From positions 1,860,001-1,924,000 of the forward strand of contig NZ_CP134779.1 in the NCBI RefSeq assembly GCF_031884435.1: a stretch of 64,000 nt of DNA, given 5' to 3'. Source of the stretch: Bosea sp. 685. Its GTDB lineage: Bacteria; Pseudomonadota; Alphaproteobacteria; Rhizobiales; Beijerinckiaceae. The position numbers and the translations under genes are program-made. The notes under the pieces were generated by a model. It saw nothing but the letters and a program-made list of their open reading frames with translations. It did not search any database and was not told the origin of the DNA. The number at the start of each line of letters is the position of its first letter. Position 1 is the first letter of the stretch. Positions 17,682 through 27,268 of this stretch are shown piece by piece.

Positions 17682-19898
17682 TCAAGCCGCTGCAAGGCGG
17701 GCGGCAAAAGGCGCGTCCTGCGCCAGGAGCCGATCGATCTCGTCCGCCGAGACGGCCTTCGAGAACAGGAAGCCCTGCAATTCGTGGCAGCCGATCGCCT
17801 GCAGGAAGCGGTGCTGCTCGACCGTCTCGACGCCCTCGGCGCAGACGCGCAGGCCGAGTGCGCGACCCAGATGGGCGATCGAATGGACCAGAATCGCCGA
17901 TTCTCCTGTCGTCTCCATGTATTCCAGGAAGGAGCGGTCGATCTTGATCTTGTCGAAGGCAAAGCGGCGTAGATAGATCAGGCTCGAATAGCCGGTGCCG
18001 AAATCGTCCAGCGCGAGGCCGACGCCATGGCTGCGCAGATCCATCATCGCGGCCTCCGCCGCATCGGCGTCCTCGACGACGACGCCCTCGGTCAACTCCA
18101 GTTCGAGACGCGCCGGGTCGAAGCCGGTCTCCTCGAGGATGGCGATGACGTTGGCGACGAAATCCTTGTGGCGGAACTGGATCGGCGAGACGTTGACCGC
18201 GAGCTTGACGCCCTCCCAGCGCAAGGCTTCCGTGCAGGCGCGCCGCAGCACCCAGTCGCTCAGGGGCACTATCAGCCCGCGCTCCTCGGCGATGCCGACG
18301 AATTCGGAAGGCGGTACCAGGCCGTGTTCCGGGTGCGGCCAGCGCACCAGAGCCTCGACGCCGATGATCGACGATCCGTCGATCGAGACCTGCGGCTGGT
18401 AGTGCAGTACGAGCTGGTCGTCGGTGATCGCCTTGCGCAGATCCTCCTCGACCATGCGCTTGAGTTGCAGCGAGCGATTCATGTGCTCTTCGAAGAAGGA
18501 ATAGCGGTTCCGGCCTTCGTTCTTGGATTGGTAGAGCGCGGTGTCGGCGAGCCGGAGCAGCAAGCCGCGGTCGCTGCCGTCCTGCGGTGCGAGCGCGATG
18601 CCGATCGAGCAGCCGATCGAGGTTTCCACTCCGAAGATGGTGAAAGGCTTGGTCAGGGCCTCAAGGATGCGTTCGCCCAGGGCGGCGCAGCCGGCCGGAT
18701 CATGGATATTGGTCTGGATGATGCCGAATTCGTCGCCGCCAAGCCGCGCCACAGTGTCGCCCAGCCGCATGATGCCCAGAAGCCTGTCGGCGACCTGGCG
18801 GATCAGCTCGTCGCCGGCGGTGTGGCCATAGGTGTCGTTGACGGCCTTGAAGCGGTCGAGGTCGAGCAGCATGACCGCCAAGCTCGCGCCCGAGCGAGCA
18901 AGTTGGGCCAACTCCTGGTCGAGCCGGAGGTCGAAGGTGCGCCGGTTCGGCAGCAGCGAGAGCTCGTCCTGCCCGGCGAGGCGCTGGATCTGGCGTTCCC
19001 TGAGCGCGACCTGGCTTGCGGCGCCGCGCAACCTCTGGACGACATAGGCGAAGATAGCCGCGAAGAGCAGGCCGACCGCGACGAAGCTCCAGAAGAACTG
19101 GTGCAGCATGGCATCGCCCGGGCGCTCGGGCGCCCAGGTCAGCCAGGCCTTGACGGCGCCGTCGGGCGCCAGAACCTGGCGGCGCGACACCGGATCCTCA
19201 GGCATCCGCCCGGTCAGGCGGACATCGGCGACGCGGTAGCGATCAGCGATGTCACGCAGCACCGCGCTGGTCAATCGCCGGTAGCCGACGAGCTTCAGAC
19301 TGCCGGGCCAGCGGGGGACCGCGGGCGTGGCTGCGGCCGCGAGATCGGCGACCAGGACGATGATGGCCTCTTGGCCGTCATGAATAATGAAGCTGACCGT
19401 CGGTTCGGCGATGTTCGTCGCCGGCGCAGTCGAGGCGGCCGAGCCTCCGGGAATGCGCTGGCTGAAATGCTTGAGCCCATTATAGCCGGTCTGGCCGGCC
19501 TGCGCGCCGGATTCGACGCCGGCGAGAACCCGGCCAGTGCCGGTCACGATATAAGCGCCGTCGAATTCCAGGAAGCGCGTGCTGAGGCGCGTGAAAGCGG
19601 ATTGGAGCGTCGCGAGCGGATCATCGCTCGCGGAGAGGGCGGCCTGCAGTTCCCCGCTTGCCGCGAGGCTGTCGAGCCGCAAGCGGCGAAGCTTGAGCTG
19701 GCTGTCGATGGCCGCCTCGATGCGGTCGCGCTGGCGCATCGCCTCGAGCTTGTTGGCGTCGTTGGTGATCGCGAGCACGACGGCGACCAGGGCGGACAAG
19801 ACCAGCAGGAACGCACAGCCGAGCGTCGCCACGGTGCTCTTGAGCATCCGCGCCGACGAGTCCGCGTTGGTCATCTTCGCGACGGCAGGCGCGCGCAT
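17682..19898 (-). CDS. Membrane-anchored bifunctional cyclic-di-GMP protein, CHASE4-GGDEF-EAL
   Basis: A 738-residue inner-membrane protein. A transmembrane segment near residues 24-44 precedes a periplasmic CHASE4-like sensor region to about 265, and a second segment lies near 268-290. The diguanylate-cyclase half has an intact RLGGDEFG active site. The phosphodiesterase half has an intact EALVRW plus DDFGTGYSS and IKIDRSF, so both activities could be functional. It lies 87 bases downstream of the Anbu operon on the same strand, but the unrelated function suggests its own promoter. Confidence 0.94.
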   Translation of the reverse strand: MRAPAVAKMTNADSSARMLKSTVATLGCAFLLVLSALVAVVLAITNDANKLEAMRQRDRIEAAIDSQLKLRRLRLDSLAASGELQAALSASDDPLATLQSAFTRLSTRFLEFDGAYIVTGTGRVLAGVESGAQAGQTGYNGLKHFSQRIPGGSAASTAPATNIAEPTVSFIIHDGQEAIIVLVADLAAAATPAVPRWPGSLKLVGYRRLTSAVLRDIADRYRVADVRLTGRMPEDPVSRRQVLAPDGAVKAWLTWAPERPGDAMLHQFFWSFVAVGLLFAAIFAYVVQRLRGAASQVALRERQIQRLAGQDELSLLPNRRTFDLRLDQELAQLARSGASLAVMLLDLDRFKAVNDTYGHTAGDELIRQVADRLLGIMRLGDTVARLGGDEFGIIQTNIHDPAGCAALGERILEALTKPFTIFGVETSIGCSIGIALAPQDGSDRGLLLRLADTALYQSKNEGRNRYSFFEEHMNRSLQLKRMVEEDLRKAITDDQLVLHYQPQVSIDGSSIIGVEALVRWPHPEHGLVPPSEFVGIAEERGLIVPLSDWVLRRACTEALRWEGVKLAVNVSPIQFRHKDFVANVIAILEETGFDPARLELELTEGVVVEDADAAEAAMMDLRSHGVGLALDDFGTGYSSLIYLRRFAFDKIKIDRSFLEYMETTGESAILVHSIAHLGRALGLRVCAEGVETVEQHRFLQAIGCHELQGFLFSKAVSADEIDRLLAQDAPFAARLAAA

Positions 19899-19985
19899 CA
19901 GCTATCCGGAAAGGGCATCAGGACATGCATAATGCCAAGGGATTGTTGACATCCCGTTGCCGCGCGTGCGGATTCTTTGGGGTTT

Positions 19986-20735
19986 TTAACCGGCTGGCGG
20001 TCCATAGGGCGGTCGGGGTATCGCGGTGTGGGCCGCGCGCAACGCCGCCGACCAGCGCTCGCGCAGGTCGTGGAAATAGGGCTCGCCGGCTTCGATCCGG
20101 CGGTTGAGCTCGGGCTCGGCGGTGTCGCGGCGCAGCACGATCAGGTCGATCGGCAGGCCGACGCCGAGATTGGAGCGCATCGTCGAATCCATCGAGATCA
20201 GGCCGACCTTGAGCGCGTCGTAGAGATGCGTCTTGTAGGTCACAGCGCGGTCGAGGATCGGCTTGCCGTATTTGTGCTCGCCGATCTGGAGGAAGGGCGC
20301 ATCCATGCCGCATTCGATGAAGTTGCCGGCGCCATAGACCATGAAAAGCCGCATAGGCTGGCCCATGATCTGGCCGCCGAACAGCATCGAGACGTCGAAC
20401 TTCACGCCCGCTTCCTTCATGGCGTCGCCATCCATGTCCCTGACGGCGCGAATGGCGCGACCGACGAGCTGGGCGGCGCGGAACATCGTCGTCGCGTTGA
20501 GCAGGGTGTCCATCTCGCCGGTTTCGGGATTGGCCAGCCCCTCATGCAGCAGGCTGACCACCGACTGAGTCACGGAGAGGTTGCCCGCTGTCATCAACCC
20601 GAAGGTGCGCTCGCCCGGCGTGGAAAAGACATGCAGCTTGCGGAAGGTCGAGACGTCGTCGAGCCCCGCATTGGTGCGGGTGTCGGCGATCATCACCAGC
20701 CCGTCCTGCACGAGGATTCCGGCGCAATAGGTCAC
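19986..20735 (-). CDS. Anbu, proteasome-type (20S/HslV-like) N-terminal nucleophile hydrolase
   Basis: A 249-residue Anbu (ancestral beta subunit) protein: MTYCAGILVQDGLVMIADTR at the N-terminus exposes Thr2 as nucleophile after Met removal. MTAGNLSVTQSV, VGRAIRAVRD and YKTHLYDALKVGLISMDSTMRSNL-like stretches follow the proteasome fold. Anbu assembles into open helical or ring forms; its substrates are unclear. It is the last gene of the canonical operon ATP-grasp, alpha-E, transglutaminase, Anbu, which is complete here. Confidence 0.94.
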   Translation of the reverse strand: MTYCAGILVQDGLVMIADTRTNAGLDDVSTFRKLHVFSTPGERTFGLMTAGNLSVTQSVVSLLHEGLANPETGEMDTLLNATTMFRAAQLVGRAIRAVRDMDGDAMKEAGVKFDVSMLFGGQIMGQPMRLFMVYGAGNFIECGMDAPFLQIGEHKYGKPILDRAVTYKTHLYDALKVGLISMDSTMRSNLGVGLPIDLIVLRRDTAEPELNRRIEAGEPYFHDLRERWSAALRAAHTAIPRPPYGPPAG

Positions 20736-20784
20736 GAGGCGAGTCCTTGTCGTGGGATTGGCCGGGACGCGCCCGGCCGCTCCG

Positions 20785-21612
20785 TCATTGGTTGGCCTGG
20801 AAGCCGGCGGCCTGGCGCGCGCTGACGATCACGGAGAGGCGCTCACCGTCGCCGCCCTTGCGCGCCCCGCGCACCGGAGCGGCATCGGAATAGTCGAGGC
20901 CCGAGGCGATGCGCACATGGGTGTCGATCGGGCACAGGCCGTTGGCGCAATCGAAGCCGATCCAGCCATAATCGTCGAGATGGACCTCGGCCCAGGCATG
21001 GGCGCCGTTGGCATGGGGCAGGGACTGGCTTTCGGCGACATAGCCGGAGACGTAGCGCGCGGGCATGCCGAGATGGCGGGCGCAGGCCATGAAGACATGA
21101 GCGAGATCCTGCGCGATGCCCTCGCGCGCCGCGAAGGCGGCGGCGGCGCCGATCCCGGTGCGGTCGGCGGGCTCCAGACAGGTCATCTCTTCGTGCAGCG
21201 CGTCCATCAGGGCGTGCATCCTGGCAAGCGGCGTTCCGGCTTCGCGCGTCGTCTCCAGCGCGAAGCTGCGGAGCGCCTCGTCTGGCGCGCTCAGCAGCGT
21301 GTCACGGCGAAAAACCTCGGGCGGAACGCGCTCGATGCCGCCACGCACGACGCCGGCGAGGTCGGTGGTCTCGATCAGGCCACTGACCTGGATCGCCAGC
21401 GTCGCAATCGGGCCATCGGCCGAGAAGGTGTGAATCAGGTTGCCGTGAGGGTCCTGGCCGGCACGCAGGCGGCCATCGACCGTGGGCTCGATGCGCCAGG
21501 ACATGACGTGCTGGCCGTCATGGTCGCGCGGAGTCAGCCGCAGGATCTGCGTGATGTGCCGGGCGGGCTCGGCATAGGCGTAAGCGATCGAGTGGGAAAT
21601 CCGGATCCGCAT
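20785..21612 (-). CDS. Transglutaminase-like protein of the Anbu operon, nucleophile Cys apparently replaced
   Basis: A 275-residue protein with the N-terminal beta region and transglutaminase core seen in Anbu operons (SHSIAYAYAEPARHITQILRL, PARYVSGYV, AHAWAEVHLDDYGWIGFD). His and Asp of the triad are present (HAWAEV, FDCANG). At the usual GxCQDxAH motif the sequence is REGIAQDLAHVF, with Ala (GCG) where the catalytic Cys is expected. A nearby Cys (FMACARHLG) does not align. The protein may be catalytically dead or use a different chemistry. Confidence 0.9.
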   Translation of the reverse strand: MRIRISHSIAYAYAEPARHITQILRLTPRDHDGQHVMSWRIEPTVDGRLRAGQDPHGNLIHTFSADGPIATLAIQVSGLIETTDLAGVVRGGIERVPPEVFRRDTLLSAPDEALRSFALETTREAGTPLARMHALMDALHEEMTCLEPADRTGIGAAAAFAAREGIAQDLAHVFMACARHLGMPARYVSGYVAESQSLPHANGAHAWAEVHLDDYGWIGFDCANGLCPIDTHVRIASGLDYSDAAPVRGARKGGDGERLSVIVSARQAAGFQANQ

Positions 21613-21696
21613 GGCGTCGCTGGGTCTCGGGCGGTGGGGCGTGGACGGCCTCTCTTTAGCGGGCCATGCGGCTGGAAGCGAGCCCGAAGCCCGGTT

Positions 21697-22638
21697 TCAT
21701 TGCAGATACTGCTCGATGATGGTGCCCCCAAGGCGATTATTCTCGGTGATGAAGTCCGAGATGAACTCGTGCAGCCCGTGCTGGAAGATGTCGTCGATGC
21801 GGGTGTTGTTGAGGTTGGCGAGCGTCTTGCGCGCCTGGCGCTGGGCCGGTCCCTGGCGGCCATAGGCGTCGCCGAGCGCGTCGAGGAAGCGCGAGATGTT
21901 CTCGTAGCAGCTCGCCAGCGAGCGCGGCATGCGCCGGTTCAGGATCAGGAGGTCGGCGATCAGCAGCGGCTTCACCGCCTCGCGATAGACCCAGTGATAG
22001 GCCGTCAGCGCCGAAACCTCGCGCAGGATCGTGGTCCACTGGAAATAGTCGAGCGAACCGCCGACCTGCTCGTTGTCCGGCAGCAGCACATGGTACTTCA
22101 CGTCGAGGATGCGGGCCGTGTTGTCGGCGCGCTCGACATAGACGCCCAGGCGCGAAAACCAGTAGCCGTCGTCGCGCAGCATGGTGCGGTAGGCCGAGCC
22201 GTCGAAGACCAGCGAGACGTTTTTCACCCAGTCCAGGAAGCGCGCCAGTTCCTCACGGTCCATACGCTTCTTTTCGAAGCGTTGCAGTTCGAGCCAGGCG
22301 CCGTTCAGCGCGTCCCACATCTCCGAGGTCAACGCGGTGCGCACCGCGCGCGCATTGGAGCGGGCGAGCGCCAGGCAGTTGCGGATCGAGGAGTGGTTGT
22401 CGGGGTTGAAGGTCAGGAAGTCGCAGACATTGCGCTCATTGGCCTCGCCATAGGCCTTGGCGAAGGCCTCCTCGCAGCCGGCGGTCGAGACCGCGCTCTG
22501 CCATTCCGTGCCGGCGCCGCCATAGGCGTGGGGCAGGTTGGTCAATCGTGTCGTCGCATCGAGGATGCGGGCGAGGTACTCGGCCCGCTCGACATAGCGG
22601 GAGACCCAGTAAAGGCTGTCGGCTGTGCGCGAGAGCAT
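21697..22638 (-). CDS. Alpha-E domain protein (DUF403) of the Anbu operon
   Basis: A largely helical protein of about 313 residues beginning MLSRTADSLYWVSRYVERAEYLARILD, as alpha-E proteins do (signature split here: MLSRTADSLYW / VSRYVERAE). The function is thought to be peptide-ligase partner of the circularly permuted ATP-grasp enzyme. An upstream start at 22719, overlapping the ATP-grasp stop by 8 bases, would add 27 unconserved residues. I prefer 22638 by family alignment. Confidence 0.9.
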   Translation of the reverse strand: MLSRTADSLYWVSRYVERAEYLARILDATTRLTNLPHAYGGAGTEWQSAVSTAGCEEAFAKAYGEANERNVCDFLTFNPDNHSSIRNCLALARSNARAVRTALTSEMWDALNGAWLELQRFEKKRMDREELARFLDWVKNVSLVFDGSAYRTMLRDDGYWFSRLGVYVERADNTARILDVKYHVLLPDNEQVGGSLDYFQWTTILREVSALTAYHWVYREAVKPLLIADLLILNRRMPRSLASCYENISRFLDALGDAYGRQGPAQRQARKTLANLNNTRIDDIFQHGLHEFISDFITENNRLGGTIIEQYLQ

Positions 22639-22711
22639 GGTCAGTTCGGGCCTTTTCGTGGCGGGGCGCGGTGCGTCGGCGTTCCGTCCGGGATGAATGC
22701 CGCTGTTGATG

Positions 22712-24145
22712 TTATGCATCGAGCACCCAGGTGTCCTTGGTTCCGCCGCCCTGGCTGGAATTGACGACGAGCGAGCCTTCCTTCAGCGCGACGCGGGTGA
22801 GGCCGCCAGGCACGCAGGAGATGCCGTTGGCGCCCGAGAGCACATAGGGGCGCAAATCGACATGGCGTGGGGCCACGCCCGAGGCCACGAAGGTCGGGCA
22901 GGTCGAGAGGGCGAGGGTAGGCTGGGCGATGAAGCCCTCAGGGCTCGCCTTCAGCTTCTTACGGAAGGTCTCGATCTGCGCCTTGTTGGCGTGCGGGCCC
23001 ACAAGCATGCCGTAGCCGCCGGAGCCGTTGACCTCCTTGACGACGAGCTTATCGAGATTGTCGAGCACATAGGCATTGGCCTCGGGCTCGCGGCAGCGCC
23101 AGGTCGGCACGTTCTTCAGGATCGGCTCCTCGCCGGTGAAGAACTTCACGATCTCGGGCATGTAGCTGTAGACCGCCTTGTCGTCGGCGACGCCGGTGCC
23201 GACCGCGTTGGCCAGCGTGACGTTGCCGGCCTTGTAGGCGCCGATCAGCCCGGGCACGCCGAGCACGGAATCGCCGCGGAAGACGAGCGGGTCGATGAAG
23301 TCGTCGTCGATGCGCCGGTAGATCACATCGACCCGCTTGGGCCCCTGCGTGGTGCGCATATAGACGACGTCGTCCTTGACCAGCAGGTCCGAGCCCTCGA
23401 CCAGCTCGACGCCAAGCTTGTCGGCCAGGAAGGAGTGTTCGTAGAAGGCCGAATTGAACTGTCCGGGCGTCAGCAGGCAGATCGACGGGTCGGAGGGCGC
23501 GCTGCGCGGCGCGACCGAGCGCAGGGTCGCCAGCAACTGGTCGGGATAATTGTCGACGGGTGCGACGCGATGCGTGGCGAAGAGCTCCGGGAAGAGCCTG
23601 AGCATCACCTCGCGGTTCTCCATCATGTAGGAGACGCCTGAGGGCGTGCGCGCATTGTCCTCCAGGACATAGAAGGTATCGGCATCGACCCGGACCACGT
23701 CGATGCCGGCGATGTGGCAGTAGATGCCGTGCGGCACCTGAAAATCGACCATTTCGAGCTGGTAGCAGGCATTGCCATAGACCAGGTCGGGCGGGATGAT
23801 CCCGGCCTTGAGGCATTCCTTGGGCCCGTAGACATCGGCCAGGAACATGTTCAGCGCGGTCACGCGCTGGCGCAGGCCCGCCTCGAGCTTGGTCCATTCC
23901 GGCTTGGTCAGGACCCGGGGAATGATGTCGAAGGGGATCAGACGCTCGGTCGACTCTTCGTCGCCATAGACGGCGAAGGTGATGCCGATGCGGCGGAAGA
24001 ACAGTTCGGCCTGGCTGCGCCGCAGCGCCAGCGTTTCCGGCGGCGCTTCCTTCAGCCAGCGGTCGAGCTCAGCATAGGCCGGCCGTAAATCGGAGCCGGA
24101 GCCGGTCATTTCGTCGAACGCGACCATCGTAGGTGTTTTCCCCAT
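22712..24145 (-). CDS. Circularly permuted ATP-grasp protein of the Anbu operon
   Basis: A 477-residue enzyme-like protein with the circularly permuted ATP-grasp signatures VLEDNARTPSGVSYMMENR, LLTPGQFNSAFYEHSFLA, NAVGTGVADDKAVYSYMP and VVKEVNGSGGYGMLVGP. It is predicted to form amide bonds at peptide termini, coupled to alpha-E and transglutaminase proteins. It is the first gene of the four-gene Anbu operon. A second ATG lies 18 bases in; either could be used. Confidence 0.93.
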   Translation of the reverse strand: MGKTPTMVAFDEMTGSGSDLRPAYAELDRWLKEAPPETLALRRSQAELFFRRIGITFAVYGDEESTERLIPFDIIPRVLTKPEWTKLEAGLRQRVTALNMFLADVYGPKECLKAGIIPPDLVYGNACYQLEMVDFQVPHGIYCHIAGIDVVRVDADTFYVLEDNARTPSGVSYMMENREVMLRLFPELFATHRVAPVDNYPDQLLATLRSVAPRSAPSDPSICLLTPGQFNSAFYEHSFLADKLGVELVEGSDLLVKDDVVYMRTTQGPKRVDVIYRRIDDDFIDPLVFRGDSVLGVPGLIGAYKAGNVTLANAVGTGVADDKAVYSYMPEIVKFFTGEEPILKNVPTWRCREPEANAYVLDNLDKLVVKEVNGSGGYGMLVGPHANKAQIETFRKKLKASPEGFIAQPTLALSTCPTFVASGVAPRHVDLRPYVLSGANGISCVPGGLTRVALKEGSLVVNSSQGGGTKDTWVLDA

Positions 24146-24423
24146 TTCGGGCAGCCTATGCCTATTCGCGATCGTTCGGGAAGGGGGCGCATGGTCAGGG
24201 CTGCGTCGATGTCTGCCTAATCCTTGAGCAATTCCGGCGTTGGTGCGGCCGGTGCGCTTGTCGAGTCGTCAAAAGGGATGAGGCGCATCGCGCCGAGTTG
24301 GGCCGCAGTGGGCCTTCGACAGAATCGCCCGCTGCGGCGCGGCCCGCGTCAGAACCGGTCCGCCTGATCGTTTTCGAGCCACCGCCTCAGAGCGAAGGCG
24401 TCGTTCCGAGGCTCGTCGCGGAG
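24146..24423. other. Intergenic region holding the Anbu operon promoter
   Basis: 278 bases separate the first Anbu operon gene (reading left) from the 3' end of a DHDPS-family gene also on the minus strand. No conserved gene or clear promoter was recognised by eye. Confidence 0.4.
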
Positions 24424-25341
24424 CTAGCCGAGAAGCCCGGTCTGCTTGAGAATCGTTTTGACGGACGCTGCTTCCTCGGCGTTGAGGGAGCGTTGCGGCC
24501 GGGCCATCGTGTTGGTGTCGATGACGCCGAGAAGCTGCATTGCCGTTTTGAATGCGCCGACGCCGGCCGAGCCGGCGCTGGTGCGGCCGAGCGAGATCCA
24601 GACCATCTCGAACAGCCGGCAGAGCCGTTCCTGCTCCTGGCGAGCCTCGTCCCATTTACCGGCCTGGGTCAGCCGCCAGAGCTTGACGTAGCCCTTGGGG
24701 TCCACATTGGCGAGGCCGGGCACCACGCCCTGGGCGCCCATCAGCGCCGCGTTGTCGACCACAATCTCGGACCCCGTCATCGCGAAGAAATCGGGGATGT
24801 CCGCCAGGTCTTGTTTGACGAAGCGGAAATTGCCGTCGTCCCCGCTGGAATCCTTCAGGCCTGCCACGGTGCCTTCGCGGGCGAGCGTGACGGTCGTCTT
24901 GCGCTCAAGCTTGATGTGGACGCAGACGGGGATGTCATAGGCGATGACCGGGCGGTCGACCGCCTCGCGCACATAGCGGAAATGGTCGATGGTCTCGGCC
25001 TGGCTGGTGCGGGTGTAGAACGGGGCGGTCACGACCAGCGCGTCGGCGCCCGCGGATTGCGCGACCTTCGCATGCTGGATGACGCGGTCGGTCGTCGGGT
25101 CGATCACGCCGGCGAAGATCGGCACGCGGCCATTGTTGATCTTGACGGCGTGCTCGATGATCCTCGCGCGCTCGTCATTGTCGTGGAAGACGACTTCGCT
25201 GGTCGACCCCAGCACGAACAGGCCATCGACGCCGCCCTCGAGCAGATGCTCGATCACGCGGGTGAAGGATGGGTAGTCGACCTTGAAATCCAGGGTCAGG
25301 GGGGTGACGACCGGGGGAACCACACCGTGAAAACGTGTCAT
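24424..25341 (-). CDS. Dihydrodipicolinate synthase (DapA) family aldolase/dehydratase
   Basis: A 305-residue class I aldolase-fold enzyme. The Schiff-base Lys is K163 (AGLKDSS) and the catalytic Tyr is Y135 (VIAYDIP). The substrate loop FVLGSTSEVVFHDNDER has ST where true DapA has TTGE, arguing against lysine biosynthesis and for catabolism of a keto-acid sugar or hydroxy-acid. It is the distal gene of the minus-strand operon gntR, binding protein, dppB, dppC, dapA-like. Confidence 0.9.
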   Translation of the reverse strand: MTRFHGVVPPVVTPLTLDFKVDYPSFTRVIEHLLEGGVDGLFVLGSTSEVVFHDNDERARIIEHAVKINNGRVPIFAGVIDPTTDRVIQHAKVAQSAGADALVVTAPFYTRTSQAETIDHFRYVREAVDRPVIAYDIPVCVHIKLERKTTVTLAREGTVAGLKDSSGDDGNFRFVKQDLADIPDFFAMTGSEIVVDNAALMGAQGVVPGLANVDPKGYVKLWRLTQAGKWDEARQEQERLCRLFEMVWISLGRTSAGSAGVGAFKTAMQLLGVIDTNTMARPQRSLNAEEAASVKTILKQTGLLG

Positions 25342-25381
25342 GGGCTGAGGCTTTCTCTGCTTGGATTACTCAAGGCTTGGA

Positions 25382-26284
25382 TTACTCGAGCTCTGTGCGC
25401 GGATCGAAGGCGTCGCGGAGACCGTCGCCGATGAAGTTGATGGCGAGCACGGTCGCCACGAGCGCGGCGCCCGCCGGCATCCATTGCGAGGGGTGCAGCT
25501 CCAGCACCGCAGTCGAGCGCGCCGCCCTCAGCATGTTGCCCCAGCTCGCTTCGGGCGGAACGATGCCCATGCCAAGAAAGGAGAGGCCGGCTTCGAGGAG
25601 GATCGCATTGGCGAACTGCACGGTGGCGTAGACCACGAGGATGTCGAGCGAGTTCGGCAAGGCATGGCGGAAGAGCAGATGCCCGAGACCGGCGCCGAAG
25701 CCGCGGGAGGCGACGACGAAATCGCGTTCGCGAAGTTCCAGCAGGCGAGCCCGCACCATGCGCGACAGCACCGGCCAGGACAGGAGCGAGATCACGAAGA
25801 TCGTCGGCAGGATGCCGGTGCCGGTGATCGAGGCGAGCACCAGCAGCAGGATGACCGGCGGCAGCGTCATGGCGAGATCGACGAAACGCATGATCGCACT
25901 ATCGACGGCGCGCCCGCCAAAGGCGGCGAGCGCGCCGACGACAAAACCGATGAAAAGCGAGATCGCGACCGAGACGGACGCGATCAGCAGCGAGATCCGC
26001 CCGCCCTGCAGCAGGCGGGCCAGCGTATCGCGGCCGACGCCGTCGGTGCCGAGCCAATGGGCCATTGAGGGCCCGGAGTTCAGCGCCCGCAGATCGATGC
26101 TGTTGGGCGCATAGCGCCACCAGAGCGGATAGGTCAGCACCGCGAGCAGCACCGGCGCCAGGATGAGCAGGCCGGCAATCGCCGCTCCATTGCGGAAAAA
26201 GCGCCCGAGCGCGCGTTGCAGCGGGCTCCGGCTGCGCCTTTGCAGGGAAACGACGCTTGCGGCCATGGGCGTATCCGCGCTCAT
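25382..26284 (-). CDS. ABC transporter permease, dipeptide/nickel (DppC) type
   Basis: A 300-residue membrane permease with the N-terminal DppC segment, the [20 protein letters not shown] loop (residues about 76-95) and the EAA-like cytoplasmic loop [20 protein letters not shown]. It pairs with the DppB-type permease immediately upstream; the two genes overlap by one base. No ATPase genes accompany them. Confidence 0.93.
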   Translation of the reverse strand: MSADTPMAASVVSLQRRSRSPLQRALGRFFRNGAAIAGLLILAPVLLAVLTYPLWWRYAPNSIDLRALNSGPSMAHWLGTDGVGRDTLARLLQGGRISLLIASVSVAISLFIGFVVGALAAFGGRAVDSAIMRFVDLAMTLPPVILLLVLASITGTGILPTIFVISLLSWPVLSRMVRARLLELRERDFVVASRGFGAGLGHLLFRHALPNSLDILVVYATVQFANAILLEAGLSFLGMGIVPPEASWGNMLRAARSTAVLELHPSQWMPAGAALVATVLAINFIGDGLRDAFDPRTELE

Positions 26285-27243
26285 CAGCTCACCTGAATGC
26301 GCGGATCGACCGCCGCATAGGCAAGGTCTGTCAGGAGATTGACCAGGATGACGCCGACGCCGACCAAGAGCGTCGCGCCCATGATCACCGGGTAGTCGCG
26401 GGTCTCGACCGCCTTGACCATCAAGAGCCCCATGCCCGGCCAGTCGAAGACGCTTTCGATGAAGATCGCGCCACCGATGGCAATGCCGATGGTCGAGCCG
26501 ATCAGGGTGATGACGGGTAGGATGGCGTTGCGCAGGGCGTGCCTGACGATCACCGCGAATTCGCCGACGCCCTTGGCCCGGGCCGTGCGCAGATAATCCT
26601 GGTTCAACACCTCGATCAGCGAGGAGCGCATGTAGCGCATGAACAGCGCGGAATAGACGAGCGCGAGCAAAGAGGCGGGCAGGATGAGGTGGGCCAGCAG
26701 ATCCGAGAGCGAGAAGGGTGCGCCCGGCGTCAGCATCCCGCCCGAGGGAGCCCAGCGCAGCACCACTGCAAAGACGTAGAGGCCGAGCAGAGCGTTGAGG
26801 AAGGCCGGGGTCGAGATGGCGAGGAAGGCGAGGACGCCGAGGCCGAGATCGATGACGGAGTTGCGCTTGACCGCACTGATGACGCCGGCGGCAATGCCCA
26901 GCACGATCGCCATGGCCAGGCCGGTCAGCATCAGCAGCAGCGTCGGCCCGGTGCGCTCCATCAGAAGCGGCAGTACGCGTACGCCGGCCCGGTCGATCGA
27001 GTAACCGAGATCGCCGCCAAGCGCCGCGCGCAGCCAGGCGAAATATTGCACTGGCCAGGGCTGGTCGAGCCCGAGCCGTTGGCGCAGCGCGTCCATCTCG
27101 ACCTGGCTCAGCGGGGCCAGCGGATTGAGATAGGCATCGATCGGGTCACCCGGCGCCAGGCGCAGTAGCACGAAGACCATGATGCTGAGCGCAATCAGCA
27201 TCGTCAGGCCGGCGGCGAGCCGTTTCAGATAGAAGCCAAGCAT
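26284..27243 (-). CDS. ABC transporter permease, dipeptide/nickel (DppB) type
   Basis: A 319-residue permease: [20 protein letters not shown] near the N-terminus, then [22 protein letters not shown] as the EAA loop and [23 protein letters not shown] near the end (motifs here shortened to their cores). It forms the heterodimeric channel with the downstream DppC-type protein and takes substrate from the binding protein encoded 25 bases upstream. Confidence 0.93.
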   Translation of the reverse strand: MLGFYLKRLAAGLTMLIALSIMVFVLLRLAPGDPIDAYLNPLAPLSQVEMDALRQRLGLDQPWPVQYFAWLRAALGGDLGYSIDRAGVRVLPLLMERTGPTLLLMLTGLAMAIVLGIAAGVISAVKRNSVIDLGLGVLAFLAISTPAFLNALLGLYVFAVVLRWAPSGGMLTPGAPFSLSDLLAHLILPASLLALVYSALFMRYMRSSLIEVLNQDYLRTARAKGVGEFAVIVRHALRNAILPVITLIGSTIGIAIGGAIFIESVFDWPGMGLLMVKAVETRDYPVIMGATLLVGVGVILVNLLTDLAYAAVDPRIQVS

Positions 27244-27268
27244 GGTTCACGCCGTCGTCGAGGGGAGC

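Noticed and set aside
18027..19949. A 640-codon plus-strand open frame
   Set aside because: It is antisense to the GGDEF-EAL gene and shows no domain; its composition is what that gene gives when read backwards.
20752..22764. A 670-codon plus-strand open frame
   Set aside because: It is antisense to the transglutaminase and alpha-E genes of the Anbu operon and has no recognisable motif.
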